Positions 29,301 to 33,383 are shown, counted from the first letter of the stretch. The stretch: DNA of 64,000 nucleotides from Hippopus hippopus (GCA_946811185.2 OX328112.1:17465215-17529214), one strand, 5' to 3'. Numbers and translations are program-made. The notes: generated by a model from the letters alone, not told the origin.

Positions 29301-30536
29301 ATTCTAAACTTTTATTTTGGAAATCGAAGTTGGCTGAGGGAAAGAAATGTCTGAATCAAGGTATACACACAAATTAGAGGCCAGACAAGCCACTAGAGGG
29401 TGCTGATTTTTATCAAGATGGAAAAATACCGATTACCTCAAGGAAAATGTACCATGAACCTACATGTCATGACTATACAAGTATTATCCCAGTCCCTAAT
29501 GTACATCTTGAGAGGTCTTTCAACAATACTTTATAAGAGGAAATGCAGATTGAAAAAAAAGACAGACACCACTTTGTACTCTTTTCAAAACAACCCCCTA
29601 CAGAAGCAGCCTTTTAAAACCATGGTGGAACATTTAGAAAATGCGGTCAACCTGTATTTTCTCATTTCCACCAATGTTTTCTACAATTTCAGAGACAAAT
29701 GAGCCACAAATGATTTGTTGCCTGCAAGTGCTTTAAATTTGGACAAGTCTAATCTTTTGGCATGTTGTTAAGAGTTAAGCCCTATACCAAACAAACCCAT
29801 GTTTTTGCTGCCCTGAGAGAGAAAACTTTTGAAAACACCATTTGAAAAAAAAGAAAGTGCTGGTGTCTAGTAGTTTTTCATTTACCATCAATATCTTCTA
29901 CCCTTTCAAATACTAATACCTGTATTTAAGCCACATTTAATGGGTTGCCTTCAAATCTGTCAACATGGGCAAGTCTAGATTTTGTCATCTGGTAAAGATT
30001 TTAACTCTTAAGCTGCTAAGTGCAACTCGCTGACCTTTTGTGGACAGTGTAGATACAAGATCAGACTGCACATAATATGCAGTCTGATCTTGGATCTACA
30101 CTGTCCGATTTTTTCTCAAAAAAATGATTTTGAAATAGCATTATTTGGGGTTTTACTATCGGCTTGAAAGTTTCATTTAATATATTTAGTTGGTTTAGGA
30201 TTAATAATAAGTTTCATTATATTCCATTGTAGTGTACCAAAAAGAGTAACTCCTCCAATGAAAACACCACGAGATGTTGTAGATGTTCAAATTGTCGATC
30301 TCCAGTCAAAGAATGATGCACTCAACGAGGAACTAGCAGATGTTCTGAAAAATGAAGCAGGACTTAGGGAAGGCATCAGACAAATGGAACATGATCCCAG
30401 TAAAAAGGAAACTGTGCAAACATTACAAGAACAGTTAGAAAAGCAATTATTACGAAAGACAAATCTTCTTAAAGACATTTCCAGTGTTGAAACTGACATT
30501 ACAAAGAAAGAGAAAGAGTTAAGAGCCAAACGGTAG
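158..30536 (+). CDS. Large coiled-coil protein with DPxTG repeats, 25 exons, 5' partial
   Basis: Gene-level entry; the exons are listed separately. Joining 25 GT-AG exons keeps one frame open for 2304 codons to a TAG at 30534-30536. Residue numbers below count from the first complete codon at 160. Residues 1-221 are mixed and helical. Residues 222-640 carry Pro/Gly-rich repeats such as HPQTGHVLPVPG, HPQTGALCPIGG, DPDTG and DPVTGELSPVIG. Residues 660-1165 mix helix with a Ser/Lys/Asp-rich linker. Residues 1164-1815 are an almost unbroken Glu/Lys/Arg/Gln-rich coiled coil. Residues 1950-2204 look globular, and 2205-2304 end in a second short coiled coil. No signal peptide or membrane segment is visible in this part. 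A role as a cytoskeletal or ciliary scaffold is only a guess. Database hits would probably read 'trichohyalin-like' from composition alone. The 5' end lies upstream of the window. Confidence 0.85.
307..569. repeat. MITE family B copy
   Basis: ATGAGCCATGCTC at one end, GATATGGCTCAT at the other, central palindrome around GTCAGCCTGCGC. It begins inside the donor hexamer of exon 1. Confidence 0.75.
603..827. repeat. MITE family A copy, decayed
   Basis: Shows the family A order: a TTACCAAACAA end, GAAAATGCTGGGAAC hairpin arm, ACAATGTTTTCTACC, and a final AAGATTTAA. Confidence 0.65.
1027..1275 (+). CDS. Exon 2 of large coiled-coil gene
   Basis: Acceptor TTCCAG at 1021-1026, donor GTATTG at 1276, phase 0 at both ends. 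Residues 49-131, helical and charged (LSELERELERRKEVGHRF), likely a coiled-coil segment. The ATG at 1036 is internal, not a start, because the frame is open through the acceptor from VKQ. Confidence 0.85.
1345..1440. repeat. MITE family A fragment
   Basis: Only the central hairpin region survives (TTTGTGGGAAAAGGAG, then CTCCTTTTCCACAATG). Confidence 0.55.
1480..1700. repeat. MITE family A copy
   Basis: CTCTTTACCACATAAGCC end, hairpin AAAATGCTGGTACCCAAC, and distal GTTTGGTAAAGATTTAA end. Confidence 0.7.
1726..1990. repeat. Mollusc-type interspersed repeat fragment (uncertain)
   Basis: Starts with the small palindrome GGGACATATTATGTTATGTCCC and has TGTCTGTTTGTCTGGTCAAG and GGTCAGAGCAGGGTCA motifs, resembling the repeat at 5847-6060. 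No clear termini. Confidence 0.35.
2024..2294 (+). CDS. Exon 3 of large coiled-coil gene
   Basis: Acceptor TTTAG at 2019-2023, donor GTATGT at 2295. Starts phase 0 (VSFQASLREAHRTLKDY) and ends one base into a codon. Residues 132-221. The Gly-rich stretch WGVIGQGTGGQMLSG near its end marks the change from helical sequence to the repeat module. A TTAA MITE begins about 20 bp past the donor. Confidence 0.85.
2316..2543. repeat. MITE family A copy, full length
   Basis: 228 bp between TTAACCCTTTCCCAAAC and GGGAAAGGGTTAA, flush with TTAA at both ends. The central hairpin is GGAGAAATTGCTC / GAGCAATTTCTCC. Inverted orientation relative to the copy at 8737. Confidence 0.85.
2546..2880 (+). mobile_element. 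tRNA-derived SINE, type S2
   Basis: tRNA-like head with a B-box-like GGTTTGAATCTCC, then the family body (TTCCAAGGATTGATGATA, GTGGGAAAGCAGTCAGTGGC, GAAAGCATGGGTGGGTGCAC). It directly abuts the MITE ending at 2543. Confidence 0.6.
2931..3197. repeat. MITE family A copy, decayed
   Basis: TTTACCAAATGACAAATTT end, a GGGAAAAGGAGAAAATGCC arm and a CTCCTTTCCAACATTTC arm separated by extra sequence. Confidence 0.6.
3208..3402. repeat. MITE family A copy just upstream of exon 4
   Basis: TTAACCC end and a well-kept hairpin (AATGCTGGTAGCCAGCATT). The distal end lies about 30 bp from the exon 4 acceptor. Confidence 0.7.
3436..3648 (+). CDS. Exon 4: first DPxTG-repeat exon
   Basis: Acceptor ATTTAG at 3430-3435, donor GTAGGT at 3649; starts and ends in phase 1. 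The split codon at the start is Ser. Residues 222-292 include DGQIAPVPPN, HPQTGHVLPVPG and a terminal DSATG. The glycine codon at the 3' boundary is split G/GT with exon 5. A decayed second copy of this exon lies downstream in the intron. Confidence 0.85.
3672..4190 (+). pseudogene. Dead duplicate of exon 4, split by a MITE
   Basis: Positions 3672-3731 match the middle of exon 4 (CAAGTTGCCCCAGTG against CAGATTGCCCCAGTG), and 4080-4190 match its 3' half (GGAAATGTGGCCTATGATCC and TGTTACATCTAGACTT are identical). A family A MITE of about 350 bp sits between the halves. Stop codons and a broken 3' end rule out use as a normal exon. Confidence 0.75.
3728..4076. repeat. MITE family A, rearranged, inside the exon 4 duplicate
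   Basis: TACCAAACAATCCC end, two successive hairpin cores (around 3790-3840 and 3910-3970) and a terminal TTGATAAAGAATTTA. It looks like a duplicated or nested pair of family A copies. Confidence 0.65.
4214..4460. repeat. MITE family B copy, decayed
   Basis: ATGCTCTGTGAAATGG end, GGTCAGCCTCTGCTG / CACAGGCTGACC palindrome, and a CAGAGCTTGGCTCAAG end. Confidence 0.65.
4609..4835. repeat. MITE family A copy
   Basis: Perfect central hairpin (AAAATGCTGGTCACCAGCATTTT) with weaker ends; terminates near AGTTAA. Confidence 0.75.
4917..5246 (+). CDS. Exon 5: DPxTG-repeat exon
   Basis: Acceptor TTCAAG at 4911-4916, donor GTAGAA at 5247; phase 1 at both ends with a glycine codon split at each. Residues 294-402 carry several repeat units: SDPETSLHVPIMG, HPQTGALCPIGG, DIVTGLPTPIEVG, DSTSGLPVPVL, and DPDTG at the end. 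The strict spacing of DP/TG and P-V/I-x-G suggests a short beta-hairpin repeat. Confidence 0.9.
5507..5737 (+). CDS. Exon 6 of large coiled-coil gene
   Basis: Acceptor ACACAG at 5501-5506, donor GTAATG at 5738; phase 1 at both ends with split glycine codons. Residues 404-479 start with DVVPVGGVHPNNAA, a partial repeat unit, then turn into a helical non-repeat segment ending NDAIREYMEALKG. Confidence 0.88.
5847..6130. repeat. Mollusc-type interspersed repeat
   Basis: CTCCAACTACGAAGTAGAGGAGG hairpin-like head, then CACATGGGTCAAAGGTCAAG. No coding potential. It ends near a G-rich tract. Confidence 0.4.
6358..6577. repeat. MITE family A copy near exon 7
   Basis: GTTGGTTACCAGCATTTTC hairpin core and distal AGTAAAGATTTAA, 35 bp before the exon 7 acceptor. 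Confidence 0.7.
6612..6785 (+). CDS. Exon 7 of large coiled-coil gene
   Basis: Acceptor TTTACAG at 6605-6611, donor GTATTT at 6786; phase 1 at both ends, split glycine codons. Residues 481-537 are helical (ITELENARTKMKVHLLRSQ) and end TTGGSPG. It forms a coiled-coil spacer between two repeat blocks. Confidence 0.87.
6940..7060. repeat. Interspersed repeat shared with 62340-62460
   Basis: Both places share TGCCAGTGACTRACACT, an ACCRAC/GACAGTA segment, and AATTTCCTTYWTT, in the same orientation. Family unknown. Confidence 0.45.
7137..7347. repeat. MITE family C, full length
   Basis: TTAACCCTTAGGCTGCTAAG to GGATAAGGGTTAA; central palindrome AGATCAGACTGCACA / TGCAGTCTGATCT. TTAA at both ends. 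Confidence 0.8.
7440..7610 (+). CDS. Exon 8: DPxTG-like repeat exon
   Basis: Acceptor TTTTCAG at 7433-7439, donor GTAAGA at 7611; phase 1 at both ends, split glycine codons. Residues 539-594 hold three units (SKTGQLLPILVG, DPAGSGQMVPILG, RETGKVVPLGG) and end DPEGAG. This is the most regular part of the repeat module. Confidence 0.9.
7622..7820. repeat. MITE family A copy, starting about 10 bp after exon 8 donor
   Basis: TTACCAAGCAATCTC end and a long hairpin (AAAATGCTGGTAACCAGCATTTT) extended by CTTTTGAAAC / GTTTCAAAAG. Confidence 0.7.
8220..8243. repeat. Poly(A) tract
   Basis: Roughly 20 A's followed by AAAGAACAG, next to a decayed SINE. Confidence 0.7.
8270..8410 (+). mobile_element. Decayed tRNA-type SINE, type S1
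   Basis: tRNA-like segment with TTGGTTTGATCCCTGATGG as B box, then GAGTGTCCTTAAGCAAGG and CATTCTAGTACTAGTGAAA, matching the S1 body at 42160-42215. Confidence 0.5.
8484..8706. repeat. MITE family A copy
   Basis: TTTTCACCAAATGAAAAAA end and hairpin AAAATGCTGAATTCCAGCATTTT. Confidence 0.7.
8737..8965. repeat. MITE family A, reference-quality copy
   Basis: 229 bp from TTAACCCATTACCACAC to GTTTGGTAATGAGTTAA. Perfect core palindrome AAAATGCTGGTAACCAGCATTTT flanked by TTGTGGGAAAAGG / CCTTTTCCCACAA. TTAA ends suit a piggyBac-mobilised MITE. Confidence 0.9.
9002..9577 (+). CDS. Exon 9: repeat followed by helical region
   Basis: Acceptor TTTTTACAG ending at 9001 after a long T tract, donor GTAATC at 9578; phase 1 at both ends. 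Residues 596-786 begin LVPISIGKTAIDPVTG and LSPVIGARLHPENQN, the last repeat units, then pass to a long charged helical region. A nearly intact TTAA MITE ends only 36 bp before the acceptor. Confidence 0.9.
10315..10550. repeat. MITE family A copy
   Basis: TTAAACCTTTACCAGAC end and an imperfect core (ATGCTTGTGACATGCATT). Confidence 0.7.
10615..11744 (+). CDS. Exon 10: largest exon, coiled coil plus low-complexity linker
   Basis: Acceptor TCTTCCAG at 10607-10614, donor GTAAGT at 11745. Starts phase 1 and ends phase 0, so the phase changes here. Residues 788-1163: a helical part, a VPLLKQLIALLEAGG patch, a Gly/Ser/Lys/Asp linker (DGSRDRGQSGTSGSSGKDDK), then coiled coil with Lys/Glu runs. It closes the phase-1 repeat module and opens the phase-0 coiled-coil module. 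Confidence 0.92.
11800..11935. repeat. Long hairpin repeat
   Basis: Arms CGGTGAAAGATAGAAATTTA and ATAAATTTCGATCTTTCACC, with inner arms TAATATTTTCACGAGTGGC / GCCACGAGTGAAAATATTA. The stem is about 60 bp with a tiny loop. Confidence 0.75.
11943..12282. repeat. Element bounded by inverted ends
   Basis: TTTATTTCATGCTTTT at one end and GGAAAGCATGAAATAAA at the other, enclosing about 310 bp with unusually high CpG for this window. Possibly a separate MITE, or part of the element that includes the hairpin before it. Confidence 0.5.
12283..12497. repeat. MITE family B copy, internally deleted
   Basis: GGGGCTTAATGCATCTACAA, half of the GTCAGCCTGCAC palindrome, and TTAAGCCCCCTTTTGCCAGA at the far end. 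Confidence 0.65.
12510..12738. repeat. MITE family A copy
   Basis: Core AAAACGCTCGTGACCAGCATTTT; the ends have decayed. Confidence 0.6.
12935..13243 (+). CDS. Exon 11: coiled coil
   Basis: Acceptor TTTTCCAG at 12927-12934, donor GTAGGT at 13244, phase 0 at both ends. Residues 1164-1266, highly charged (LSEEEKQALSEEEQRKLMEA). The frame is open upstream of the ATG at 12977 to the acceptor (ISDTDPEFEKRIN). Confidence 0.9.
13838..14086 (+). CDS. Exon 12: coiled coil
   Basis: Acceptor TGTGTAG at 13831-13837, donor GTAATA at 14087, phase 0 at both ends. Residues 1267-1349 (EEERDKILAQYQSEMDKLMS) show heptad-like spacing of Leu/Met/Ile. Confidence 0.9.
14147..14305. repeat. MITE family D copy
   Basis: Hairpin GAAAGTAACACAACTTCTG / CAGAAGTTGCGTTACTTTC with flanking ACCAACCATTCTTAA, as at 44125 and 49078. 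Confidence 0.7.
14585..14796. repeat. MITE family A, core-deleted
   Basis: TTAACCCTTTACCACACAGT to TTTGGGAAAGAGTTAA. The hairpin is reduced to TGTGGCACA...TTCCACAATA, so the element is 212 bp, not 229. Confidence 0.8.
14869..15102 (+). CDS. Exon 13: coiled coil
   Basis: Acceptor TTCTACAG at 14861-14868, donor GTAAGT at 15103, phase 0 at both ends. Residues 1350-1427 (LTTEQENLLDEQVKATETLE). It is followed by the longest intron, about 4.07 kb, which holds the mariner relic. Confidence 0.9.
15422..15605. repeat. MITE family A copy, decayed
   Basis: GGCTTTTGAAAACATTG, core AAAACGCTGGTAATCAGCATTTT, and CACAATGTTTTCTACCC. Confidence 0.6.
15938..16168. repeat. Direct repeat pair in the 4 kb intron
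   Basis: Two copies about 140 bp apart (15938-16022 and 16080-16168) share TTCAMTYTGACAGAT, a TAGCTATMATTTTAATGTTG segment, and GTGTGGAATG. Confidence 0.6.
16507..16714. repeat. MITE family B, 5' part lost
   Basis: CACGAGGTAGACTAGTCCTT, CATGCAGAAAATTGACCA, CTAGGTCAGCCTG and CTTTTCGCAGATGTATTAAA are all in family order. Confidence 0.65.
16721..16951. repeat. MITE family A, full length
   Basis: 231 bp from TTAACTCTTTACCAAACGAC to GGTAATGGGTTAA with a perfect core hairpin (AAAATGCTGGTTACCAGCATTTT). Confidence 0.88.
17083..17295 (+). mobile_element. tRNA-derived SINE, type S2, 3' truncated
   Basis: Head GACCCTGTAGCATAGTTGG with B box GCTGGTTCAAATCCCCAGC, then TTTCCAGGGATTGATGATAG. The later body is missing. 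Confidence 0.65.
17702..18704 (-). mobile_element. mariner-type DNA transposon, deleted
   Basis: 18-bp terminal inverted repeats (CGAGGGCTGTCCCAAAAT and its complement) with TA duplicated at 17700-17701 and 18705-18706. At 1003 bp it is about 300 bp shorter than usual full-length mariners. The minus strand carries both ends of a transposase gene. The next feature describes the break. Confidence 0.9.
17930..18353 (-). pseudogene. mariner transposase remnant
   Basis: The minus strand from 18353 starts with an N-terminal helix-turn-helix region (SVSRSLVFKWHKRFVDGW). It then jumps, in a shifted frame, to the C-terminal part (HSPDLAPLDVTLFPHLKSQL, RWFEDVYGKWVTSHRKCI-like end). The last catalytic Asp of the D,D34D triad is plausibly the one in APLD. 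The stretch holding the first two Asp residues is gone, so no active enzyme can be made. Confidence 0.88.
18726..18961. repeat. MITE family A copy beside the mariner relic
   Basis: TTAACTCTTTAACACACACT end, core AAAATGCTGGTAACCAGCAATTTT, and a short TAA microsatellite at the far end. Confidence 0.75.
19169..19339 (+). CDS. Exon 14: coiled coil
   Basis: Acceptor ATTTCTAG at 19161-19168, donor GTAATT at 19340, phase 0 at both ends. Residues 1428-1484 (NLTEDEYKRKLAEFQKEMAA). Confidence 0.88.
19512..19742. repeat. MITE family A, full length
   Basis: TTAACACTTTACCAAATGAC to GTAGTTGATTAA. The core is slightly diverged (AAAATGCTGGTTTCCAGTATTTT). Confidence 0.82.
19996..20151 (+). CDS. Exon 15: coiled coil
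   Basis: Acceptor TTTGCAG at 19989-19995, donor GTTAGT at 20152, phase 0 at both ends. Residues 1485-1536, Glu/Arg/Gln-rich with a short Gln run (SRQQQQRDK). A TCTG/TCTC microsatellite begins about 15 bp after the donor. Confidence 0.88.
20166..20372. repeat. TCTG/TCTC microsatellite
   Basis: About 200 bp of CTGT/CTCT repeats starting 15 bp after the exon 15 donor. Open frames over it are compositional artefacts. Confidence 0.9.
20611..20880. repeat. MITE family B, full length
   Basis: 270 bp from ATATGAGCCATGCTCTGGC to CAGAGCATGTCTCATAT. The palindrome is CCCAGGTCAGCCTGCGCGG / its complement. Confidence 0.88.
21103..21288 (+). CDS. Exon 16: helical segment
   Basis: Acceptor CTTTCAG at 21096-21102, donor GTATAG at 21289, phase 0 at both ends. 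Residues 1537-1598 (NIDGEKAENLIYTVLRQRHL), less repetitive than its neighbours. No TTAA MITE sequence separates the donor from the next element by more than about 5 bp. The exon is too short for an ATG-to-stop search to find. Confidence 0.87.
21294..21528. repeat. MITE family A directly after exon 16 donor
   Basis: ACGACAAAATTTTAGACTGG near the start, core AAAATGCTGGTTACCAGCATTTT, and end TGGTAAAGAGTTAA at 21525-21528. The 5' terminus has eroded into the splice donor region. Confidence 0.75.
21525..21720. repeat. MITE family A, second copy sharing the TTAA
   Basis: Begins with the TTAA that ends the previous element. GTTTTGACCCTGAATGAG, GAGAAAATGATGGTTTGTC and ATTTGTCATCTTCAAGTGC follow in family order. 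Confidence 0.6.
21884..21970 (+). CDS. Exon 17: short coiled-coil exon
   Basis: Acceptor TTTTCAG at 21877-21883, donor GTAAAC at 21971, phase 0 at both ends. Residues 1599-1627 (EMIDLVANSKGMSEEELAER). At 29 codons it is the smallest exon; phase and splice sites support it. Confidence 0.8.
22248..22455. repeat. MITE family C copy, diverged
   Basis: Palindrome AAGATCAGACTGCACAGAA / TGCAGTCTGATCTTGG and a CAGGGCTCTAAGAG end, as in the copy at 30991. Confidence 0.6.
22811..23139 (+). CDS. Exon 18: coiled coil
   Basis: Acceptor TGTAACAG at 22803-22810, donor GTATGA at 23140. Starts phase 0 and ends with two bases of a Lys codon. Residues 1628-1736, finishing in an extremely basic/acidic run (EELERKKREEKEREEEKQRK). 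Confidence 0.88.
23815..24035. repeat. MITE family A copy, strongly decayed
   Basis: AAAACAATGTAGGAAAAGGA and a trailing CCCCAGGATCCTGAGG are the only clear family landmarks. It ends about 40 bp before exon 19. Confidence 0.4.
24075..24305 (+). CDS. Exon 19: coiled coil
   Basis: Acceptor TTATACAG at 24067-24074, donor GTCAGT at 24306, phase 2 at both ends (split Lys before, split Arg after). Residues 1738-1813 (RLEKDLEEEHEREAQRLKDR). The last part of the dense coiled coil. Confidence 0.88.
24360..24590. repeat. MITE family A copy
   Basis: TTTAAACCTTTCCTACATAA end, perfect core hairpin, and TTGTTTCGTAAAGATTTAA end. Confidence 0.78.
24862..24920. repeat. Short tandem duplication
   Basis: AATATCAAGATAAGTAGGTG followed by TKTCTGTC occurs twice head to tail. 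Confidence 0.8.
25282..25688 (+). CDS. Exon 20: end of coiled coil, Gly/Ser linker
   Basis: Acceptor ACAATAG at 25275-25281, donor GTATTT at 25689. Starts by completing a split Arg codon and ends in phase 1. Residues 1815-1949 pass from coiled coil to a GPGSASSGSKSGLG linker, then MEQDWMNMLMASPLFQKIN and an acidic helix. The linker separates rod from C-terminal domain. Confidence 0.9.
25720..25923 (-). mobile_element. tRNA-derived SINE, type S1, decayed
   Basis: Contains CATTATTTCAGTCATATTACGG, GTACTAGGCTAGGGCTCTG and TTTTCGAACCCTGGACTTCC (B box reversed), the order of the reverse copy at 49704. Confidence 0.6.
25997..26193. repeat. MITE family A copy, half the hairpin lost
   Basis: TTAACTCTTTAGCTAATGAC end and AAAATGCTGGTTACCACAAA, where the second arm is deleted. 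A further fragment follows at 26195-26260. Confidence 0.65.
26332..26487 (+). CDS. Exon 21: start of globular C-terminal domain
   Basis: Acceptor TTCTACAG ending 26331, donor GTATGT at 26488, phase 1 at both ends with split glycine codons. Residues 1951-2001 (DAQWSCQGDLVTMDL, FVVYRFGVFVIKLLHD) have alternating hydrophobic residues, unlike the coiled coil. The context suggests a folded domain of unknown family. Confidence 0.88.
26545..26769. repeat. MITE family A copy
   Basis: AACCCTTTACCACACAATCC end, core AAAATGCTGGTAAGCAGCATTTT, and TTTTGTAAAAGGTTC end. Confidence 0.78.
27164..27399 (+). CDS. Exon 22: globular C-terminal domain with HxxxH
   Basis: Acceptor TTCACAG ending 27163, donor GTAAGG at 27400. 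Starts phase 1, ends phase 0. Residues 2003-2080 (TLLLASNLPPNNYVRNAFR, RRERIDSIGEFVVLILHAMS) include HAMSHIKA, an H-x3-H arrangement with Ala where a zincin would have Glu. A catalytic role is not supported. Confidence 0.9.
27490..28046. repeat. Intronic minisatellite (about 50-60 bp unit, decayed)
   Basis: Variants of ACATGACATAACTCTAAATA followed by GACAGGCAATCAT recur about nine times. An AATA run at 27833-27858 interrupts it, and it ends about 10 bp before the exon 23 acceptor. Confidence 0.75.
28057..28269 (+). CDS. Exon 23: C-terminal domain
   Basis: Acceptor CTTGCAG ending 28056, donor GTACTT at 28270, phase 0 at both ends. Residues 2081-2151 (CLKVVCQDMFFSRTKQSS, NSRQTLEQALAPLAKKSDD). 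The preceding intron ends in a decayed minisatellite that runs up to the acceptor. Confidence 0.88.
28296..28460 (+). mobile_element. Decayed tRNA-type SINE, type S1
   Basis: tRNA-like head with CCTGGGTTCACTCC as B box, then AGACATCTCAGATCCCCGAC and AATAAGTGGGCTGT, matching the S1 body. Confidence 0.45.
28728..28885 (+). CDS. Exon 24: C-terminal domain
   Basis: Acceptor TTTCTGTAG ending 28727, donor GTAAAC at 28886. Starts phase 0, ends phase 2 in a Ser codon. Residues 2152-2203 (LSQRMYGYEKMNSNARLRQY), ending in a Ser-rich GSSPSSARA tail. Confidence 0.87.
28886..29595. other. Intron 24 unique part
   Basis: Apart from the repeats starting near 29600, I see no exon, RNA gene or repeat here. 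Confidence 0.4.
29600..29777. repeat. MITE family A copy, 5' part lost
   Basis: AAAATGCGGTCAACCTGTATTTT core, TTGTTGCCTGCAAGTGCTTT, and GTTAAGAGTTAA end. Confidence 0.65.
29774..30004. repeat. MITE family A copy sharing TTAA on both sides
   Basis: TTAAGCCCTATACCAAACAA to CATCTGGTAAAGATTTTAA. The core is diverged. It abuts family A on one side and family C on the other. Confidence 0.7.
30001..30204. repeat. MITE family C, full length
   Basis: TTAACTCTTAAGCTGCTAAG to TTTAGGATTAA, palindrome ATACAAGATCAGACTGCACA / complement. It ends 28 bp before the exon 25 acceptor. Confidence 0.8.
30233..30536 (+). CDS. Exon 25: last coding exon, C-terminal coiled coil and stop
   Basis: Acceptor ATTGTAG ending 30232. 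The first base completes the split Ser codon and the frame runs 100 codons to TAG at 30534-30536. Residues 2205-2304 start with a Pro/Lys-rich VPKRVTPPMKTPRD, then a coiled coil (IVDLQSKNDALNEELADVL) and end KEKELRAKR. Overlapping AATAAA hexamers at 30547-30556 are probably too close to the stop to be the poly(A) signal. Confidence 0.9.
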
Positions 30537-30990
30537 ATGTCAGTTAAATAAATAAAAACCAGCTTATGAACAGAACTTTTATGTTACACATTTTGCTCAT
30601 TGCATTGAAAATCTAAGTTATATAAAGTGCCTGTGATAAATGTAAGAAACACAAATTCCTGCAAAAGTTTTATCCAAATGCTTTACCTTTATATTGTATG
30701 GTAGGAAAAATTTAAATGCCTCTTTTGAAATCTCTATTCAACATTGAATTTTATAACCTGAATTTCTGATTAATTCCTAGATTCCTCCTATGTCTTTTGA
30801 CATATTGTTTTTGGCTTGATACTAAATTTGCTTTACGGTAGAAAAATAAGCATTTTGTACTCTTGCAGAATTCAGAAAACACTGTAATTAATAATCATAC
30901 TTTACCATAATATAACCTACTTTACAAAAAAAGGTAATGAATTTTCTGTAGTTGAAAATTATCAAGACTGTGATTCCAACCATACATTCT

Positions 30991-31205
30991 CTTAGCCCTG
31001 AGAGCACCTATCAAAACTATTGTTGTTTTTGCAGCCACCATAGATCAAGATCAGACTGCACAAAATGTGCAGTCTGATCTTAAGTCTACAATGTCAACTT
31101 TTCTGAGACGTTCTTGACACAAGCAAGCTTGAAATTGCAATTAATTTAGTCTTATTGTTAGACTGAAAATGTCTATTGAGTTTATTCAGGGCTCTTTGGG
31201 TTGAA
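30991..31205. repeat. MITE family C, variant
   Basis: AAGATCAGACTGCACAAAAT / TGCAGTCTGATCTTAAG, and a distal CAGGGCTCTTTGGGTTGAA. Same subtype as 22248 and 53795. Confidence 0.65.
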
Positions 31206-33150
31206 ACTTTTTTGTTCTTTAAAAGAAAATATTGAACAGCTAAGAACTTTGATGAAAACCCTTTTGTTATCACCAATAGCAAATTGGACTCAGCTTTGAA
31301 AAATATAAATCCACATTGAAGTAATTATGATATGTACACGTTATTGACTTTTTATACAAATCACGTCTATGAAAGTGAAATCCCCCATTTCTAATGAATC
31401 TGTCACCTGTGAAGGTTAGAATTACTGTTAGAGGAAGTTATAATATTTGGATTTATGATTTTTAGACCTGGTCTTGATATAACACATGGTTGGAATGAAT
31501 CTCTTTTACAACGAGTATTTCTTTTCAAGCAAAAAGCAGGTACTATACTATTTTCTTTACTGAAATGTACAACACAGATGAAGTCTCTTATTGAATTATC
31601 TTGCTTGCATGTCATATTATGAACAATTTTACATACCCACCAATTATATTTGGAAAAGTAATTGATACAAAATTATCGTAAAGAAATCAGAAACATCAGG
31701 AGACGGTCATTTGATCCTTGTTGCAATATTCATCGGTGGGTATGTAGGAATGAAAAAGTAGAAGAATTTCAACTTTGGGCTGATACTTTAATTAACATCA
31801 CACATTTCATAATGCTTCCTTCTCCATCAGTCTGTTTCGATGATTTGCATGTTTCTCATTGTTGTATGTCATTGCAATATTTTCACATAATATGTGCATC
31901 AATAGACTTTATGCTCATTCTCAAGAGTGGAGGTAAATTATGCTTTCCATGGAAAGGAATTAAAATTAATCCATTATAAGCAATACTTTACCCTGTACCA
32001 ATCAGAGTCAAACTGTGATTTAACCTGCAATATCTTGCGTAATATTTCATCATAGATTTTTCCCGATCTATACTATTCGTACATTCTTGCTGTTTTACTT
32101 GCTATTCATGAAAAGTTACTACTGGACTGTATTTTGATAACATTAGTAATCATCGTCCAACAGTAAAGTTCAAGTCTATCCAGCATGAGAAATTGTTTGG
32201 TATTTATATGTTATTTAATTTTTTCCGTTGTCTTTATACTGTAAAATGCCATTCCTTTGCCGTCCAAAAGTTTTGTTTCTTTTCTTTTAATATGAATATT
32301 CATTTATACAGTCCGCAGTGTATGCATTTTTTTTTTTTCTATAAATATTGTACATTCCATTACTGATTTTCAGTCTATGAATTTTTTATGTATTTCTATA
32401 CATTCGATATTCTCTGCTTGTGTGAAGCGACAAAGATGATGCGTGTGTGTGTTGGATAGATGTAAGCAACCTCAATCCATGAATAGGGCAACTGAAATCT
32501 TTCTTGTCTTCTCATTCATGTAAAAAGCAAAAGAAGAATCACCAAGCAAAGAACACAGACATTTTTGTGAACAGAAGCAGTCATATTTTGCAATTTCATG
32601 GCCATATGGCCTTAATATCTCAAACAAAAATTGGACTGTGTAGGTACAATAGATATCATTCTGCACATATTTAGCCCCAAATCTTGAAGTTGCTTAAAAG
32701 TACTGTAGATTTTGATCAAAAAATATTTTGGAAGTAAAGATGATATTTCATGATGAAACATCATTAGGAAATAACTGTTTTCTCTTAGGCAGGGAACAAC
32801 CAAGGAAATGCATCTCTAACCGCTGGAACTCCAACCAGTGACCTTCAGAACTCTAGTCTTGTGAACACCTCTGAGCTATCCATAAATCTTACCATCAAGT
32901 GTGTTGTTAATGTGTTTATCTCTTTATACACAAAAACAGCTTCTCTGTGACAAATGTGATAAACCAGTTAGCAATTTTAATGAAATTTTTCTAAGAAATT
33001 CACATTTATCATTATTTCTACAAAGCAATCTGGAGGGATAAAAACTAACAGGTTTTGAAATTGGCACTTTAATCTATGTTATCCACAGACTCAACTTGAA
33101 ATGTTTTGGGCTCTGAAGGATTGGGGGTGTAATTGTGGATTCTTTACCAT
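31206..33150. other. Intergenic stretch without recognised features
   Basis: AT-rich spacer downstream of the large gene. No spliced coding pattern is visible. A possible tRNA-like reverse fragment lies at about 32790-32880 (CAACCAGTGACCTTCAGAAC), too weak to annotate separately. Confidence 0.4.
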
Positions 33151-33156
33151 GTTTTT

Positions 33157-33383
33157 AATTCTTTACAACACAATCACAACTTTAAAAAAACTCTGAGAAA
33201 GAAAGCTATAGAAAACATTGTGGGAAACGTAGAAAATGCTGGTAACCAGCATTTTCTCCTTTTTCCCACAATATTTTCTACCGTATCAAATATGATGAAC
33301 ACCATTTAAGCAACATTTAACTTGTCATCTGCTGATGCTTTAAATTTGGACCAGTCAAAAATGTTTTCGTTTGGTAAAGAGTT
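33157..33383. repeat. MITE family A copy
   Basis: CTTTACAACACAATCACAAC end, core AAAATGCTGGTAACCAGCATTTT, and GTTTGGTAAAGAGTTC end where the TTAA has mutated. Confidence 0.75.
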
